DNA of 64,000 bases from JALZVT01 sp039029135 (GTDB lineage: Bacteria; Pseudomonadota; Gammaproteobacteria; Pseudomonadales; Azotimanducaceae), in assembly GCA_039029135.1 (NCBI GenBank), contig JBCCGT010000001.1, positions 124,001 to 188,000 of the forward strand, in the 5' to 3' direction. This document shows, in pieces, positions 26,701-35,204 of the stretch. The notes below the pieces were generated by a model. That model was not told the origin of the DNA. It saw only the letters and a list, made by a program, of their open reading frames with translations, and searched no databases. A program made the translations under genes and the position numbers. Numbering within the stretch: the first letter of the stretch is position 1; every line of letters starts with the position of its first letter.

Positions 26701-27309
26701 ATGCTAGCAAATCGCCGATTGGCCATGCGAGACGACTTCGACCAGGACTATTACGACCGTTTCTACGAGAATCCGCGCACCTGCGCCGTGGACGAGGCCG
26801 AGGCCGAGCGCCAGGCGGCCTTCATCGCCGCCTATCTGAGCTATCTCGAGGTACCAGTGCAGCGCATCGCGGACATCGGCTGCGGGCTGGGCCGTGTGCT
26901 GCGAGCGCTCGGCGCGCGCTATCCGCAAGCGAAGACAACGGGCGTGGAATACAGCAGCTACGTCTGCGAGCGACACGGCTGGACGCAGGGTTCGGTCGTG
27001 GACTTCCAAAGCGCCAAACCATTCGATCTGGTGGTCTGTAACGACGTCATTGCGTATCTGGACGATCGCAGCTGCGCGCGGGCGATCAACAATCTGTCCC
27101 GCCTCACTCGGTCCGCGCTTTTCCTCGGCGTGCTGACTAAAGAGGACTGGCGCCTGTGCGACACAGAGCGCACGGACGATCAGCAGTACCTGCGGCCCAA
27201 GGCATGGTACGCGAAGCGCCTCGACAAACACTTCGTCAACGTCGGTGGTGGCATCTATCTGAAGAAGCCGCTCGCCTTTCCCGTCTGGACCATGGATCGA
27301 TTGAATTGA
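26701..27309 (+). CDS. Class I SAM-dependent methyltransferase
   Basis: A methyltransferase of about 202 residues. Motif I is IADIGCGLGRVLRALGARYP (near 57-76), followed by TGVEYS, and DLVVCNDVIAYLDD carries motif IV. The substrate is unknown. ATG 26701 is used; ATG 26725 (MRDDFDQDYYDRF) is equally possible, and the frame is open back to 26611. The stop overlaps the TTG of the following lipoprotein (TTGA), so the two genes are coupled. Confidence 0.85.
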   Translation: MLANRRLAMRDDFDQDYYDRFYENPRTCAVDEAEAERQAAFIAAYLSYLEVPVQRIADIGCGLGRVLRALGARYPQAKTTGVEYSSYVCERHGWTQGSVVDFQSAKPFDLVVCNDVIAYLDDRSCARAINNLSRLTRSALFLGVLTKEDWRLCDTERTDDQQYLRPKAWYAKRLDKHFVNVGGGIYLKKPLAFPVWTMDRLN

Positions 27310-28184
27310 ACTATCACCACCTCGCCCGCTTGCTTGTGGGCCTCGGCATCTGCGCAACCCTCGGCGCCTGTCAGAACACCACGGCCATCAGCAGCGCACA
27401 GCGCGGGACCTGCGATCGCCCTGCGGCACTGCTGATCGGCTACTGGCCACCGACCAATGAAATGCTGCGCGCATGGAGCAAGAACCCCGCCCAAAATACC
27501 GATGGCTGGCAGGGAGAGGACTGGCGCGGGCTGGGTTACGACGTCTACGCCTACCTACCCGAGTTCCCGCCCGACGGCGATCCAACCAACGACGATTTCG
27601 GCAGCGACGGCTGGGTCGGCTCGCCGGACTCGGACTTCCGAGTCGACTTCCAGGACACGTCTGCCGACTTCTGGCGGGTCGCCGAGGCGCACCAGCCGCG
27701 GATCATCATCACGACCAGCCGCGGCAACGGCGCTGACTGGGAACTGGAGGCCATCGAAGGCGGCCACGGCAAACCAGCGAGCGCCGAAGAGAGCGTGAAC
27801 CCCGCGGCCGATTGGCGCAGCGACGAGCACGGTCGCCACGGCTGGCCAAGCGAAAACACCATCGACGCCCGTTCATGGGCAGGCATCAGCCGCTATCGTG
27901 CGGGCAACCGGCTGCCCAGCACCCTGCCGCTCGCAGAAATCGAGGCAGCGACCCGGGCACTCGACATCGGCGCCGTCGAGATCGATCGCACAGGAACCAG
28001 CGGCAACTATCTGTCGGGGTTCCTCGGCCTGCACGGGCTGTTGTATGACGAAAGTAGCGAGACCACCATCGCGGCAGGGCACATCCACGTCCGGAAGGGT
28101 CTGGCGGTTGCCACGGCCCGCGCCTTTATGGAAACCACGCTGGAGACCGTGCTGCAGCATCATCGCTCACCCTGCGCGCTCTGA
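27306..28184 (+). CDS. Lipoprotein resembling pyroglutamyl-peptidase I (C15), catalytic Cys replaced
   Basis: A 292-residue lipoprotein with lipobox TLGAC at residues 18-22, starting at a TTG that overlaps the preceding stop. The body matches the peptidase C15 pattern by eye: HQPRIIITTSRGNG, a later NYLSGFLGLHGLL where the enzyme has the nucleophile Cys, and AAGHIHV where it has the catalytic His (here His261). The Cys position reads Ser237, so classical pyroglutamyl-peptidase activity is unlikely. It may be a binding protein or a different hydrolase. The relationship is my alignment from memory and should be checked by profile search. Confidence 0.6.
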   Translation: MNYHHLARLLVGLGICATLGACQNTTAISSAQRGTCDRPAALLIGYWPPTNEMLRAWSKNPAQNTDGWQGEDWRGLGYDVYAYLPEFPPDGDPTNDDFGSDGWVGSPDSDFRVDFQDTSADFWRVAEAHQPRIIITTSRGNGADWELEAIEGGHGKPASAEESVNPAADWRSDEHGRHGWPSENTIDARSWAGISRYRAGNRLPSTLPLAEIEAATRALDIGAVEIDRTGTSGNYLSGFLGLHGLLYDESSETTIAAGHIHVRKGLAVATARAFMETTLETVLQHHRSPCAL

Positions 28185-28292
28185 AGCATCCACCGGCACG
28201 TCGGCGGCGGGGCCCACAGACAGGCGCCGAGATGTTCATGCGCCACGGCTGGCGCTATGCTGATTCCCGGACACGGCCACAGTAGGTTGTCG

Positions 28293-29201
28293 ATGCAAGA
28301 AAACACCTCGCCGGCCCGCCCTGGCTGGCTCGGATTCCTGCAGGTACTGATCATAGCGGCGGTCGTTGTGTTTGTTCTCGGCGGCTGCGCGGTGCAGGGA
28401 CCGAACGACAACCACACGCTTGAGGCGCACGCCTCGCCCCGGCTCTACGTTTTCGATTGCGGCACGATCTATTACGACACCATCGCGGCCTTTGGCGTCA
28501 ACGACGACGAGAGCGACGTGCGCGAAATGATCGTGCCCTGCTACCTCATCGACCATCCGGCAGGGCGCCTGTTTTGGGACGGCGGTCTACCGATTGCACA
28601 GGCAGGCAGCAGCGAGCGTGTGGAGGCGGCGCCCGGACTCTATACGGTGTATCCGCGCAGCGTCGTCGATCAGCTCGCGCGGCTGAACCTGACGCCTGAC
28701 GACATCGAGCAGGTGTCGTTTTCACATCTGCACTTTGACCACGCCGGCGCGGCCAACCTGTTCGCCAAGTCCCAGCTATTGATCCAGCAGGCGGAATACG
28801 ACACGGCGTTCGGACCCGTCGAGCAGCTGCCAACGGGCTTCGTTCCAAGCCTGTACAGCGAACTGCGCGACAGTCGCCGGCGCCTGTTGAACGGCGACCA
28901 CGACGTGTTCGGCGACGGCAGCGTGCAGATCATCAGCACGCCGGGGCACACGCCGGGGCACCAGGTGCTGTTGGTGCGGCTGGCGAACTACGGACCCGTG
29001 GTGCTATCCGGGGATCTCTATCACTTTCGTTTCAGCCGTGCCCAACGCCGAACGCCGGCCTTCAACACGAGCCGCGAGCGGACGCTGCAGGCGATGGATC
29101 GCGTCGAGGCGCTGCTCGTCGCCGAGGGTGCAACGCTGTGGATCGAACACGACATGGCGTTGTTCAAGACGCTCGCGAAATCGCCCGCCTACTACGACTA
29201 A
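28293..29201 (+). CDS. Metallo-beta-lactamase-fold lipoprotein (lactonase-like)
   Basis: A 302-residue membrane-anchored hydrolase. A hydrophobic segment ends in the lipobox VLGGC (Cys near residue 32), and the metal motif SHLHFDHAG lies near 149-157, followed by STPGHTPGH, LSGDLYH and WIEHDMALF. This layout matches the N-acyl-homoserine-lactonase-like branch of the fold. Lactone hydrolysis is possible but not proven. The frame is open from 28257; ATG 28293 gives a clean lipoprotein signal. It lies about 110 bases after the C15-like lipoprotein on the same strand. Confidence 0.83.
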   Translation: MQENTSPARPGWLGFLQVLIIAAVVVFVLGGCAVQGPNDNHTLEAHASPRLYVFDCGTIYYDTIAAFGVNDDESDVREMIVPCYLIDHPAGRLFWDGGLPIAQAGSSERVEAAPGLYTVYPRSVVDQLARLNLTPDDIEQVSFSHLHFDHAGAANLFAKSQLLIQQAEYDTAFGPVEQLPTGFVPSLYSELRDSRRRLLNGDHDVFGDGSVQIISTPGHTPGHQVLLVRLANYGPVVLSGDLYHFRFSRAQRRTPAFNTSRERTLQAMDRVEALLVAEGATLWIEHDMALFKTLAKSPAYYD

Positions 29202-29259
29202 ACCTGCGACGAACGGACACCCAAACGGCAGCCGCCACGGTGCCGCCAGCCGATGGCGC

Positions 29260-29925
29260 TCAGGACTCTCCGCGCGCAAGTCGCTCGGCGTACTCTGCTT
29301 CGGTAAGCGTGCCCCCGTGCCCGGTCGCTTTGCCCTGATCCGCATCCGGCAGGAAGGGCTGTAGCTGGTCGATGCGCTTCCAGGTGGCGTAGGGCTGGCT
29401 ACCGTCCGCTTCTGGCACGTGGCGCGAAGTCTTTACGCGCTCATAGTGATGGATGTAGCGCGCGCAGTTCACGAACACGCTATCGATCGTCGCTACAACC
29501 ACACGCAGTGCGCCCGGATACTCGTTCAGCAGTTCAGGCGCTTGCGACAGCTGCGCGGTGGCCTGTACCCGCAGCCGGTTCGGCGTCTCGAAGTCGATGA
29601 ACAGCAGGCCAATCTTGGCGCTGTCGACAATGTTCCCGAGCGACAGAAACATGCCGTTGCCGTCATAGGCGGGAAACATCAGGCGCTTGTCATCGAGGAC
29701 GCGCACCGTCCCGACCCCGCCGCCCTTGTGTGAGACGGTTGGCTCGCTGGCAGCGCTGACGGTCGACAGAAAGAAGAAGTCGCGGCTCTCGATGAACGCG
29801 CGATGGGCATCGTCGAGGCGATCCACAACAATCGCCGCCTGCAGCGCATCGGCCAGCTGCCGAGTTCCGATCGCATCCTGCACGCCGCGCTGGGCAGACG
29901 TATAAAACTCGTTCGAATCAGCCAC
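29260..29925 (-). CDS. Pyridoxamine 5'-phosphate oxidase-like FMN protein
   Basis: A 221-residue protein of the PNPOx-like split-barrel family. The stretch FIESRDFFFLSTVSAASEPTV followed by SHKGGGVGTVRVLDD and LMFPAYDGNGMFLSLGNI fits the FMN-binding branch with unknown substrates. The GTG start encodes MADSNEF. It is convergent with the lactonase-like gene and divergent from the lipocalin-like gene. It is probably a flavin- or F420-type reductase or a binding protein; not specifically pyridoxamine oxidase. Confidence 0.83.
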   Translation of the reverse strand: MADSNEFYTSAQRGVQDAIGTRQLADALQAAIVVDRLDDAHRAFIESRDFFFLSTVSAASEPTVSHKGGGVGTVRVLDDKRLMFPAYDGNGMFLSLGNIVDSAKIGLLFIDFETPNRLRVQATAQLSQAPELLNEYPGALRVVVATIDSVFVNCARYIHHYERVKTSRHVPEADGSQPYATWKRIDQLQPFLPDADQGKATGHGGTLTEAEYAERLARGES

Positions 29926-30093
29926 CTGGGCCTCCGTCTGGGTCGATTAAAGAAGGTGAACTCAAGCTCTCGAGCATTATCGCATGCGGGACGACATGGG
30001 CGCCGCTCATCGGGCACCGGTTGTTGATCTGGTTGCAAACCGACAGGCCATGGGTGGTACGGTTACAACAAAATTGCCAGGGAAGCAGCGACG

Positions 30094-31077
30094 ATGATCG
30101 AGACCGCCAACGGCATTCGCCTCTACGGCAACATCCGTCCGGAGGATGACAATACCCATGAGCTGGGCCCGGAGCCCAACTTCAACGAATCGGTCTATTT
30201 CAATTTCTTCGACCGCTCGCAGAACCGCGGCGGCTTTGTCCGCATCGGCAACCGGGCCAACGAGGGCTACGCCGAGATGACGGCCATCGTCTGGAACGGC
30301 GATGGCTCCGCCTGTTTCAACTATGCCAAGCCCGAGATCAGCGACAACGACGGCTGGGATGCCGGGGGGCTACGCATCGACGTCGAGGTGCCCGCGGAGC
30401 GCCTTCGAACCCGCTACGACGGACCCGCTGTGTATCTGCGCGAGCCGCGGCAGATGGCCAACCCGGGCGCAGCCTTTCGGGACAACCCGCGGCAGCGAAT
30501 GGCGATCGATCTAATCCACGAGGCCGTCGGCCCCATGTACGGGCACGTCGGCACACCAGAGGACGACAATCAGTTCGCCCGCGCCCACACCGAACAACAC
30601 ATGCGCGTGCACGGCCAGATTACCGTCGACGGCGAGCCCATCGCGTTCAACGGCTGGGGCTTACGCGATCACTCCTGGGGTCCTCGCTATTGGCAGGCGA
30701 CGCCTTCCTACCGCTGGATCACGGCCAACTTCGGCGACGATCTGGGCATGATCGTTCGAACCAACGGCGACGGCGAGGGCGGCGGGTTGTTTCACGAAGG
30801 CCAGGAACTCGTGCGAATCGAACGGGCGACAATCACCACCGAATACGAGCCGGGCACCCGCTACCATCGTCGCCTGGAAGCGCGCTTACAGCTCGAAAAC
30901 GGCGCCGAGCGGCATCTAGAGGGTACGGTGATGAGTTTCATACCGCTGCGCAACAGACGTCAGGGTAGCCAGACCCACGTCGGCGAGGGCATGACGGAAT
31001 ATCGCCTCGATGGCAACCGTATCGGCTATGGGTTAAGCGAGTATCTGGACCAGCCCACGGAGGCGGCGGCGACATGA
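30094..31077 (+). CDS. Lipocalin-like protein of unknown function
   Basis: A 327-residue soluble protein with no signal peptide. The stretch FNGWGLRDHSWGPRYW near 188-203 and the many aromatic, beta-type segments resemble the AttH/hydroxyneurosporene-synthase-like double-lipocalin group often found near catabolic genes (recalled from memory). An AGGGAAG ribosome site precedes the ATG. The stop overlaps the GDT1-type gene (ATGA). The function is unknown; it may bind or modify a hydrophobic substrate. Confidence 0.7.
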   Translation: MIETANGIRLYGNIRPEDDNTHELGPEPNFNESVYFNFFDRSQNRGGFVRIGNRANEGYAEMTAIVWNGDGSACFNYAKPEISDNDGWDAGGLRIDVEVPAERLRTRYDGPAVYLREPRQMANPGAAFRDNPRQRMAIDLIHEAVGPMYGHVGTPEDDNQFARAHTEQHMRVHGQITVDGEPIAFNGWGLRDHSWGPRYWQATPSYRWITANFGDDLGMIVRTNGDGEGGGLFHEGQELVRIERATITTEYEPGTRYHRRLEARLQLENGAERHLEGTVMSFIPLRNRRQGSQTHVGEGMTEYRLDGNRIGYGLSEYLDQPTEAAAT

Positions 31078-31349
31078 GCATCAGCCTATTCATGACGGTC
31101 TTTGGCACGGTGTTGCTCGCCGAGCTTGGGGATAAGACGCAGCTCGCGACCATGCTCTATGCCTCCGAGGCCCAGTCCAGCAAATTCACCGTGTTCGTTG
31201 CTGCGTCGCTCGCTCTCGTGCTCAGCACGGCTATCGCCGTACTGCTGGGCGCACAGATCTCGCAGTATGTCGAACCCAGGGTGCTGTCGTTTGTCGCCGG
31301 TATCGGCTTCATCTCCGTCGGCGTCTGGACGATTTTGCAGACCGCCTAG
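31074..31349 (+). CDS. Half-size GDT1/TMEM165 family membrane protein
   Basis: A 91-residue protein with three hydrophobic segments (about 3-25, 39-61, 68-89) and one copy of the family motif ELGDKTQLATM (residues 17-27). Most members have two such motifs in about 190 residues and export Mn or Ca against protons. This one has only one half and would need to form a dimer. It overlaps the lipocalin-like stop by 4 bases, so it is coupled. No second half is seen nearby. Confidence 0.85.
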   Translation: MSISLFMTVFGTVLLAELGDKTQLATMLYASEAQSSKFTVFVAASLALVLSTAIAVLLGAQISQYVEPRVLSFVAGIGFISVGVWTILQTA

Positions 31350-31378
31350 GCGCCCGCACAAGGCGACGGCGCCCGCGA

Positions 31379-32386
31379 CTAGTCGAGACGATAGACGCGC
31401 GCAGCCGTGTCGTGGAACAGCGCGGCCTTCTCCGCCGCCGAACAGCCCGCCGCGATTTTCTTAAAGCTGTTCCACAGCACGCGATAGGACGTGCTGACCT
31501 TGTCCACGGGAAAGTTACTCTCGAACATGCAGCGCTCGGCACCGAAGGATTCGATCGCGTGTTCGTACCAGGGCCGGGTGGCCGCGACCAGTTCGTCGGA
31601 TGTCGGCGGGATCTCGCGCTTGTTGAAGCCAAAGCCATTGACCGCCATTACCAGCCCACCGAGCTTTGCCGTGACGTTGGGCAGCGCTGCCATCTCGGCG
31701 ATGTCTTCGCGCCAGCGGGCGAAAATCTCGTCGCGATTGCCCTCGTACGGCCCAACGCCCAGCGGTCCACCGAAATGATCGAGTATGAACGTCGTATTCG
31801 GAAACGCGCGCGCGAGATCGGTCGCCTCGGGAAGCTGCGGATGGTACTGCCACAGCTCGAACGACAGGTTGCGACGGTCAAGTTCGGCGAAGCCCTCGCG
31901 GAAGGCCTTGTCTGAATACAGATGCTCTATCGGTCGAGTATGCGAGTTGCGCACCTCGGGCGAGGCATCCCAGCCGGCCGCGTGGCGGATGCCCTTGAAG
32001 CGAGGCGTGACCGCGATGTGCGCGTCCAGGACCTCTCCAACCGATGCACCCAGCGTCAGATCAGCGAACGAGACGATACCCGCCGCCGGGCGCGCCGCCC
32101 CATAGCCACCGCTGGCACCCATCGCGGCGATGCCGTTGACGAATTCCGTCTCGCCCACCGGCTTCAGGGCGTCCGGGCCGTCCGCACGATACATGGCCGC
32201 GCATTCAACAAAGACGGTGCCTACGACGTTGTGACCCGACCCTATGTCTGTCAGCAACTCGTCCAGCAGATAACGGCTGTCCGGGTAATCCCAGAGGTGG
32301 TGATGCGGATCGATGATGCGCAGATCCGGTTCCAGCACGTCTTCCTCGACCTGCGCGAGCCACTCAGGATGGGCACCGGCAACCAT
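31379..32386 (-). CDS. Amidohydrolase-2 family metal-dependent hydrolase
   Basis: A TIM-barrel hydrolase of about 335 residues. RIIDPHHHLWDYPDSRY near the N-terminus gives the metal-binding His pair, FILDHFGGPLG a further His, and MFESNFPVDK the late Asp region. Relatives act on lactones and aromatic or dicarboxylic intermediates. A TTG at 32419 extends the frame, but the ATG at 32386 has GGGGG 4 bases upstream and is preferred. It is convergent with the GDT1-type gene and divergent from the SulP permease. Confidence 0.87.
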   Translation of the reverse strand: MVAGAHPEWLAQVEEDVLEPDLRIIDPHHHLWDYPDSRYLLDELLTDIGSGHNVVGTVFVECAAMYRADGPDALKPVGETEFVNGIAAMGASGGYGAARPAAGIVSFADLTLGASVGEVLDAHIAVTPRFKGIRHAAGWDASPEVRNSHTRPIEHLYSDKAFREGFAELDRRNLSFELWQYHPQLPEATDLARAFPNTTFILDHFGGPLGVGPYEGNRDEIFARWREDIAEMAALPNVTAKLGGLVMAVNGFGFNKREIPPTSDELVAATRPWYEHAIESFGAERCMFESNFPVDKVSTSYRVLWNSFKKIAAGCSAAEKAALFHDTAARVYRLD

Positions 32387-32523
32387 AACGCCCCCACATT
32401 TTTTCGTTCGTGTCGGCAAACGAGGCTATCGCGACTGCGTGAGCGAGTACAATGCCGTGCCCTGCGCCGATTCTGCGACGTGCGGGCGGACCGCAAACTA
32501 CTCGGCGCAACCAGAGAACCCGC

Positions 32524-34263
32524 GTGGCTTTCAGACTCGAACCGGTAAAGAACTGGCGCAGCTATCTGCCCATTCTCGATGTGCTGCGCCGTTACCGGTC
32601 GGGCGATTTCAGTCACGACGCCGTGGCGGGCGTGATCCTTGGCGTTATCACGGTGCCCCAGGCTGTGGCCTACGCGTTCCTCGCCGGCCTACCGGCGGAA
32701 GCGGGTCTGTACGCCTGCCTGGTGCCGATGATTCTGTACGCAATCCTGGGATCCAGCCGCGAGCTCGTCGTCGGTCCCGTCGCGGTGGCCGCGCTGATGG
32801 TGGCCGCGACGGTGAAGGAATTCGCACCGGCCTATTCCTACGAGTATCTGAGCATTACCACCGTCATCAGCCTGCAGGCCGGCCTGCTGCTGTGGGTACT
32901 GCGGCTGTCGCGCATGGGCGGCATCGTCAATCTCATGAGCCACCCGGTGGTCAGCGGCTTCGTCAATGCCGCGGCGCTGATCATCATCCTGAGCCAGCTC
33001 CTGCCGCTGATCGGCCAGGAGGCACCGGTGGGCGCCGGTACGATCGGCAATCTGCAGGCGTTCATCGAAGGACTCACCCACATCAACCCGGCGGCGCTCG
33101 CGATTGGCGTGGGTTCGCTGCTGGTGCTGATTCTGGTACAGCGCTTTGCCCATCGGGCGATCAGCCCGTTCTTTCGCGCGCAGCCGGACGGCGCGCTGAA
33201 CCGCACCGGGCCGATGTTCGTCGTGCTGCTGTCCGTAGTCGCGGTCGTCATGTTCGATCTGGACAACGCCTTCGGCGTAGCGACAGTAGGCGCGATCCCG
33301 GCAGGCCTGCCGGCGCTGACCGTACCGCCGTTCGATCCCGATCTATGGATCGATCTCGCGCCGTCGTCCGCGATCATCGCGCTGGTCGCCTACGTCGAGA
33401 GCTTCACGGTCGCCACGATGCTCGCGACGCGCCGTCGCCAGCGGGTGAACAGCCATCAGGACCTGATCGCTCTGGGTGCCGCCAACATCGGCGCTGCGTT
33501 CACCGGGGCCTATCCGGTCGCCGGCAGCTTCTCGCGCTCGAGCGTCAACTACTCGGCCGGCGCGCGCACGCCGATCAGCGCGCTGGTGTGCGCGGTCGTC
33601 ATCATCTTCACTCTGCTCGCCCTAACGCCGCTGTTTGAGCGGCTGCCCCAGGCCGCGCTCGCAGCCATCATCGCCGCCTCGGTGTACTCGCTGATGGACT
33701 TCAGGAGCCTGCGCAAGGACTGGGACTTCTATCATCACGACGTCATCACCCACTTCGTCACCATGGGCTTCGTTCTGGCGACCGATGTGGAGACCGGCCT
33801 GCTGGTCGGCGTCGCTATATCGATCGCGCTGTTCATTCGGCGTTCGAGCCGACCCACGGTCACGCTGATTGGGCGCATACCGAACAGCGAGATCTTTCGC
33901 AGCAGCAAACGCCACAAGGTGGAGACCTTTGTGCATGTCGCGGCGGTGCGTATCGACGAGAACATCTACTTCGCGAACGCCAATCAAATCGAAAACCGCC
34001 TGCTCAAGGTGCTGCAGCAGAAGCCGCGTACCCGCCACCTGCTGCTGAATCTCAGCGCGGTCAACCTGATCGACGTTAGCGGCCTAGAGATGCTGCGCCG
34101 AGTCAACGAAAACATGCGCCGTATGGACATCAAGCTGCACCTGGCAGAGGTGAAGGGAAAAGTGTTGCTGGCGCTCGAAAAAACCGAGCTACCACTGGCG
34201 CTATCCGGCAGCATTTTCTTCAGCACGGACCAAGCGATGCGCGATCTGAGTGATCGCGCCTGA
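32524..34263 (+). CDS. SulP/SLC26 anion permease with STAS domain
   Basis: An inner-membrane transporter of about 579 residues. The N-terminal half has the SulP signature region GVITVPQAVAYAFLAGLP and GSSRELVVGPVAV, then about 10-12 further helices. The C-terminal 150 residues form a STAS domain (LLLNLSAVNLIDVSGLEML). It probably takes up sulfate, but bicarbonate or another anion is possible. I use the GTG at 32524 (MAFRLEPVKNWR) because SulP proteins begin shortly before this; the frame is open from 32452. A sulfotransferase follows 21 bases later, which supports sulfate. Confidence 0.9.
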   Translation: MAFRLEPVKNWRSYLPILDVLRRYRSGDFSHDAVAGVILGVITVPQAVAYAFLAGLPAEAGLYACLVPMILYAILGSSRELVVGPVAVAALMVAATVKEFAPAYSYEYLSITTVISLQAGLLLWVLRLSRMGGIVNLMSHPVVSGFVNAAALIIILSQLLPLIGQEAPVGAGTIGNLQAFIEGLTHINPAALAIGVGSLLVLILVQRFAHRAISPFFRAQPDGALNRTGPMFVVLLSVVAVVMFDLDNAFGVATVGAIPAGLPALTVPPFDPDLWIDLAPSSAIIALVAYVESFTVATMLATRRRQRVNSHQDLIALGAANIGAAFTGAYPVAGSFSRSSVNYSAGARTPISALVCAVVIIFTLLALTPLFERLPQAALAAIIAASVYSLMDFRSLRKDWDFYHHDVITHFVTMGFVLATDVETGLLVGVAISIALFIRRSSRPTVTLIGRIPNSEIFRSSKRHKVETFVHVAAVRIDENIYFANANQIENRLLKVLQQKPRTRHLLLNLSAVNLIDVSGLEMLRRVNENMRRMDIKLHLAEVKGKVLLALEKTELPLALSGSIFFSTDQAMRDLSDRA

Positions 34264-34284
34264 GACAGAGCACGGGGAGGTGCA

Positions 34285-35151
34285 ATGACGACTGCGCGAG
34301 CGACAAATCTCAAGGAACTGGGGGAACTGTTCAATCGACAGGATCGGAAGTGGGTCCGCGAACAAGGGTTGCGACTAGAACTCCGGCCGACGGACGTCGT
34401 CATTACGCCTTACGGCAAGAGCGGCACCACATGGACCCAACAGATCGTGCACACGCTGCGCACACGCGGGGACATGGAGTTCGACGACATCTCGCGCGTT
34501 GTGCCATGGATCGAGGTCAGCGCAGGATTGGATATCGATCTGGACGCCGAGCAGCGCGCCAACCCACGGGCGTTCAAGAGTCATCTCGCCTGGGATGACA
34601 TGCCGCGCGGCGGCAAGTACATCAACGTCGTGAGAGATCCCGCGAACGCGGCGGTGTCGGCGTTCCGATTCATGGAGGGCTGGTACGTCGAGCCCGGAGC
34701 GATCGAGATCAACGCGTATCTGCAGGCGACCTTCCTGAAGACGCGCGGCTATTACGCCCATCTCAAATCATGGTGGCCGCGCCGCAATGATGCCGACGTC
34801 CTGTTTCTCGCCTACGAGCACATGTTGGCTGATCCCGAGCCGACCATCGCGCGGATCGCCGCATTCATCGATGTCGCGCTCGACGACGAGCTCCTGAGCC
34901 TGACGCTGGAACATTCGTCGCGAGAATTCATGCTGCGCCATCGGGATCGCTTCGACGATGCGATGCTGAGAAAGCAGAGCGAAGAACTGATCGGCCTGCC
35001 ACCCGGCAGCGACTCGGCGAAGGTAACCGGTGGCTCCTCGAAGGAGCTGCTGAGTGCTGCGACGTTGACGATGTTCGACGAGGTATGGGACGCCGAGATC
35101 GCCACCGAACTCGGCCTGCCGTCCTACAGCAATCTGCTGGCGGCCCTTTGA
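34285..35151 (+). CDS. Sulfotransferase (PAPS-dependent, cytosolic type)
   Basis: A 288-residue sulfotransferase that would move sulfate from PAPS to a hydroxyl or amine acceptor. The 5'-phosphosulfate loop is TPYGKSGTTWTQQIV (about residues 41-55), and the 3'-phosphate region is NVVRDPANAAVSAFRF (about 113-128). The ribosome site GGGGAGG is excellent. It probably shares a transcript with the SulP permease upstream. The acceptor is unknown. The C-terminal KVTGGSSKELLS lacks the complete RKGxxGDWK motif of animal enzymes. Confidence 0.9.
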   Translation: MTTARATNLKELGELFNRQDRKWVREQGLRLELRPTDVVITPYGKSGTTWTQQIVHTLRTRGDMEFDDISRVVPWIEVSAGLDIDLDAEQRANPRAFKSHLAWDDMPRGGKYINVVRDPANAAVSAFRFMEGWYVEPGAIEINAYLQATFLKTRGYYAHLKSWWPRRNDADVLFLAYEHMLADPEPTIARIAAFIDVALDDELLSLTLEHSSREFMLRHRDRFDDAMLRKQSEELIGLPPGSDSAKVTGGSSKELLSAATLTMFDEVWDAEIATELGLPSYSNLLAAL

Positions 35152-35204
35152 GCGCAGACTCTGTCTGCCGCCGCTTCCATCCTTAGCAGACCGCTAGCCC
35201 ACCG

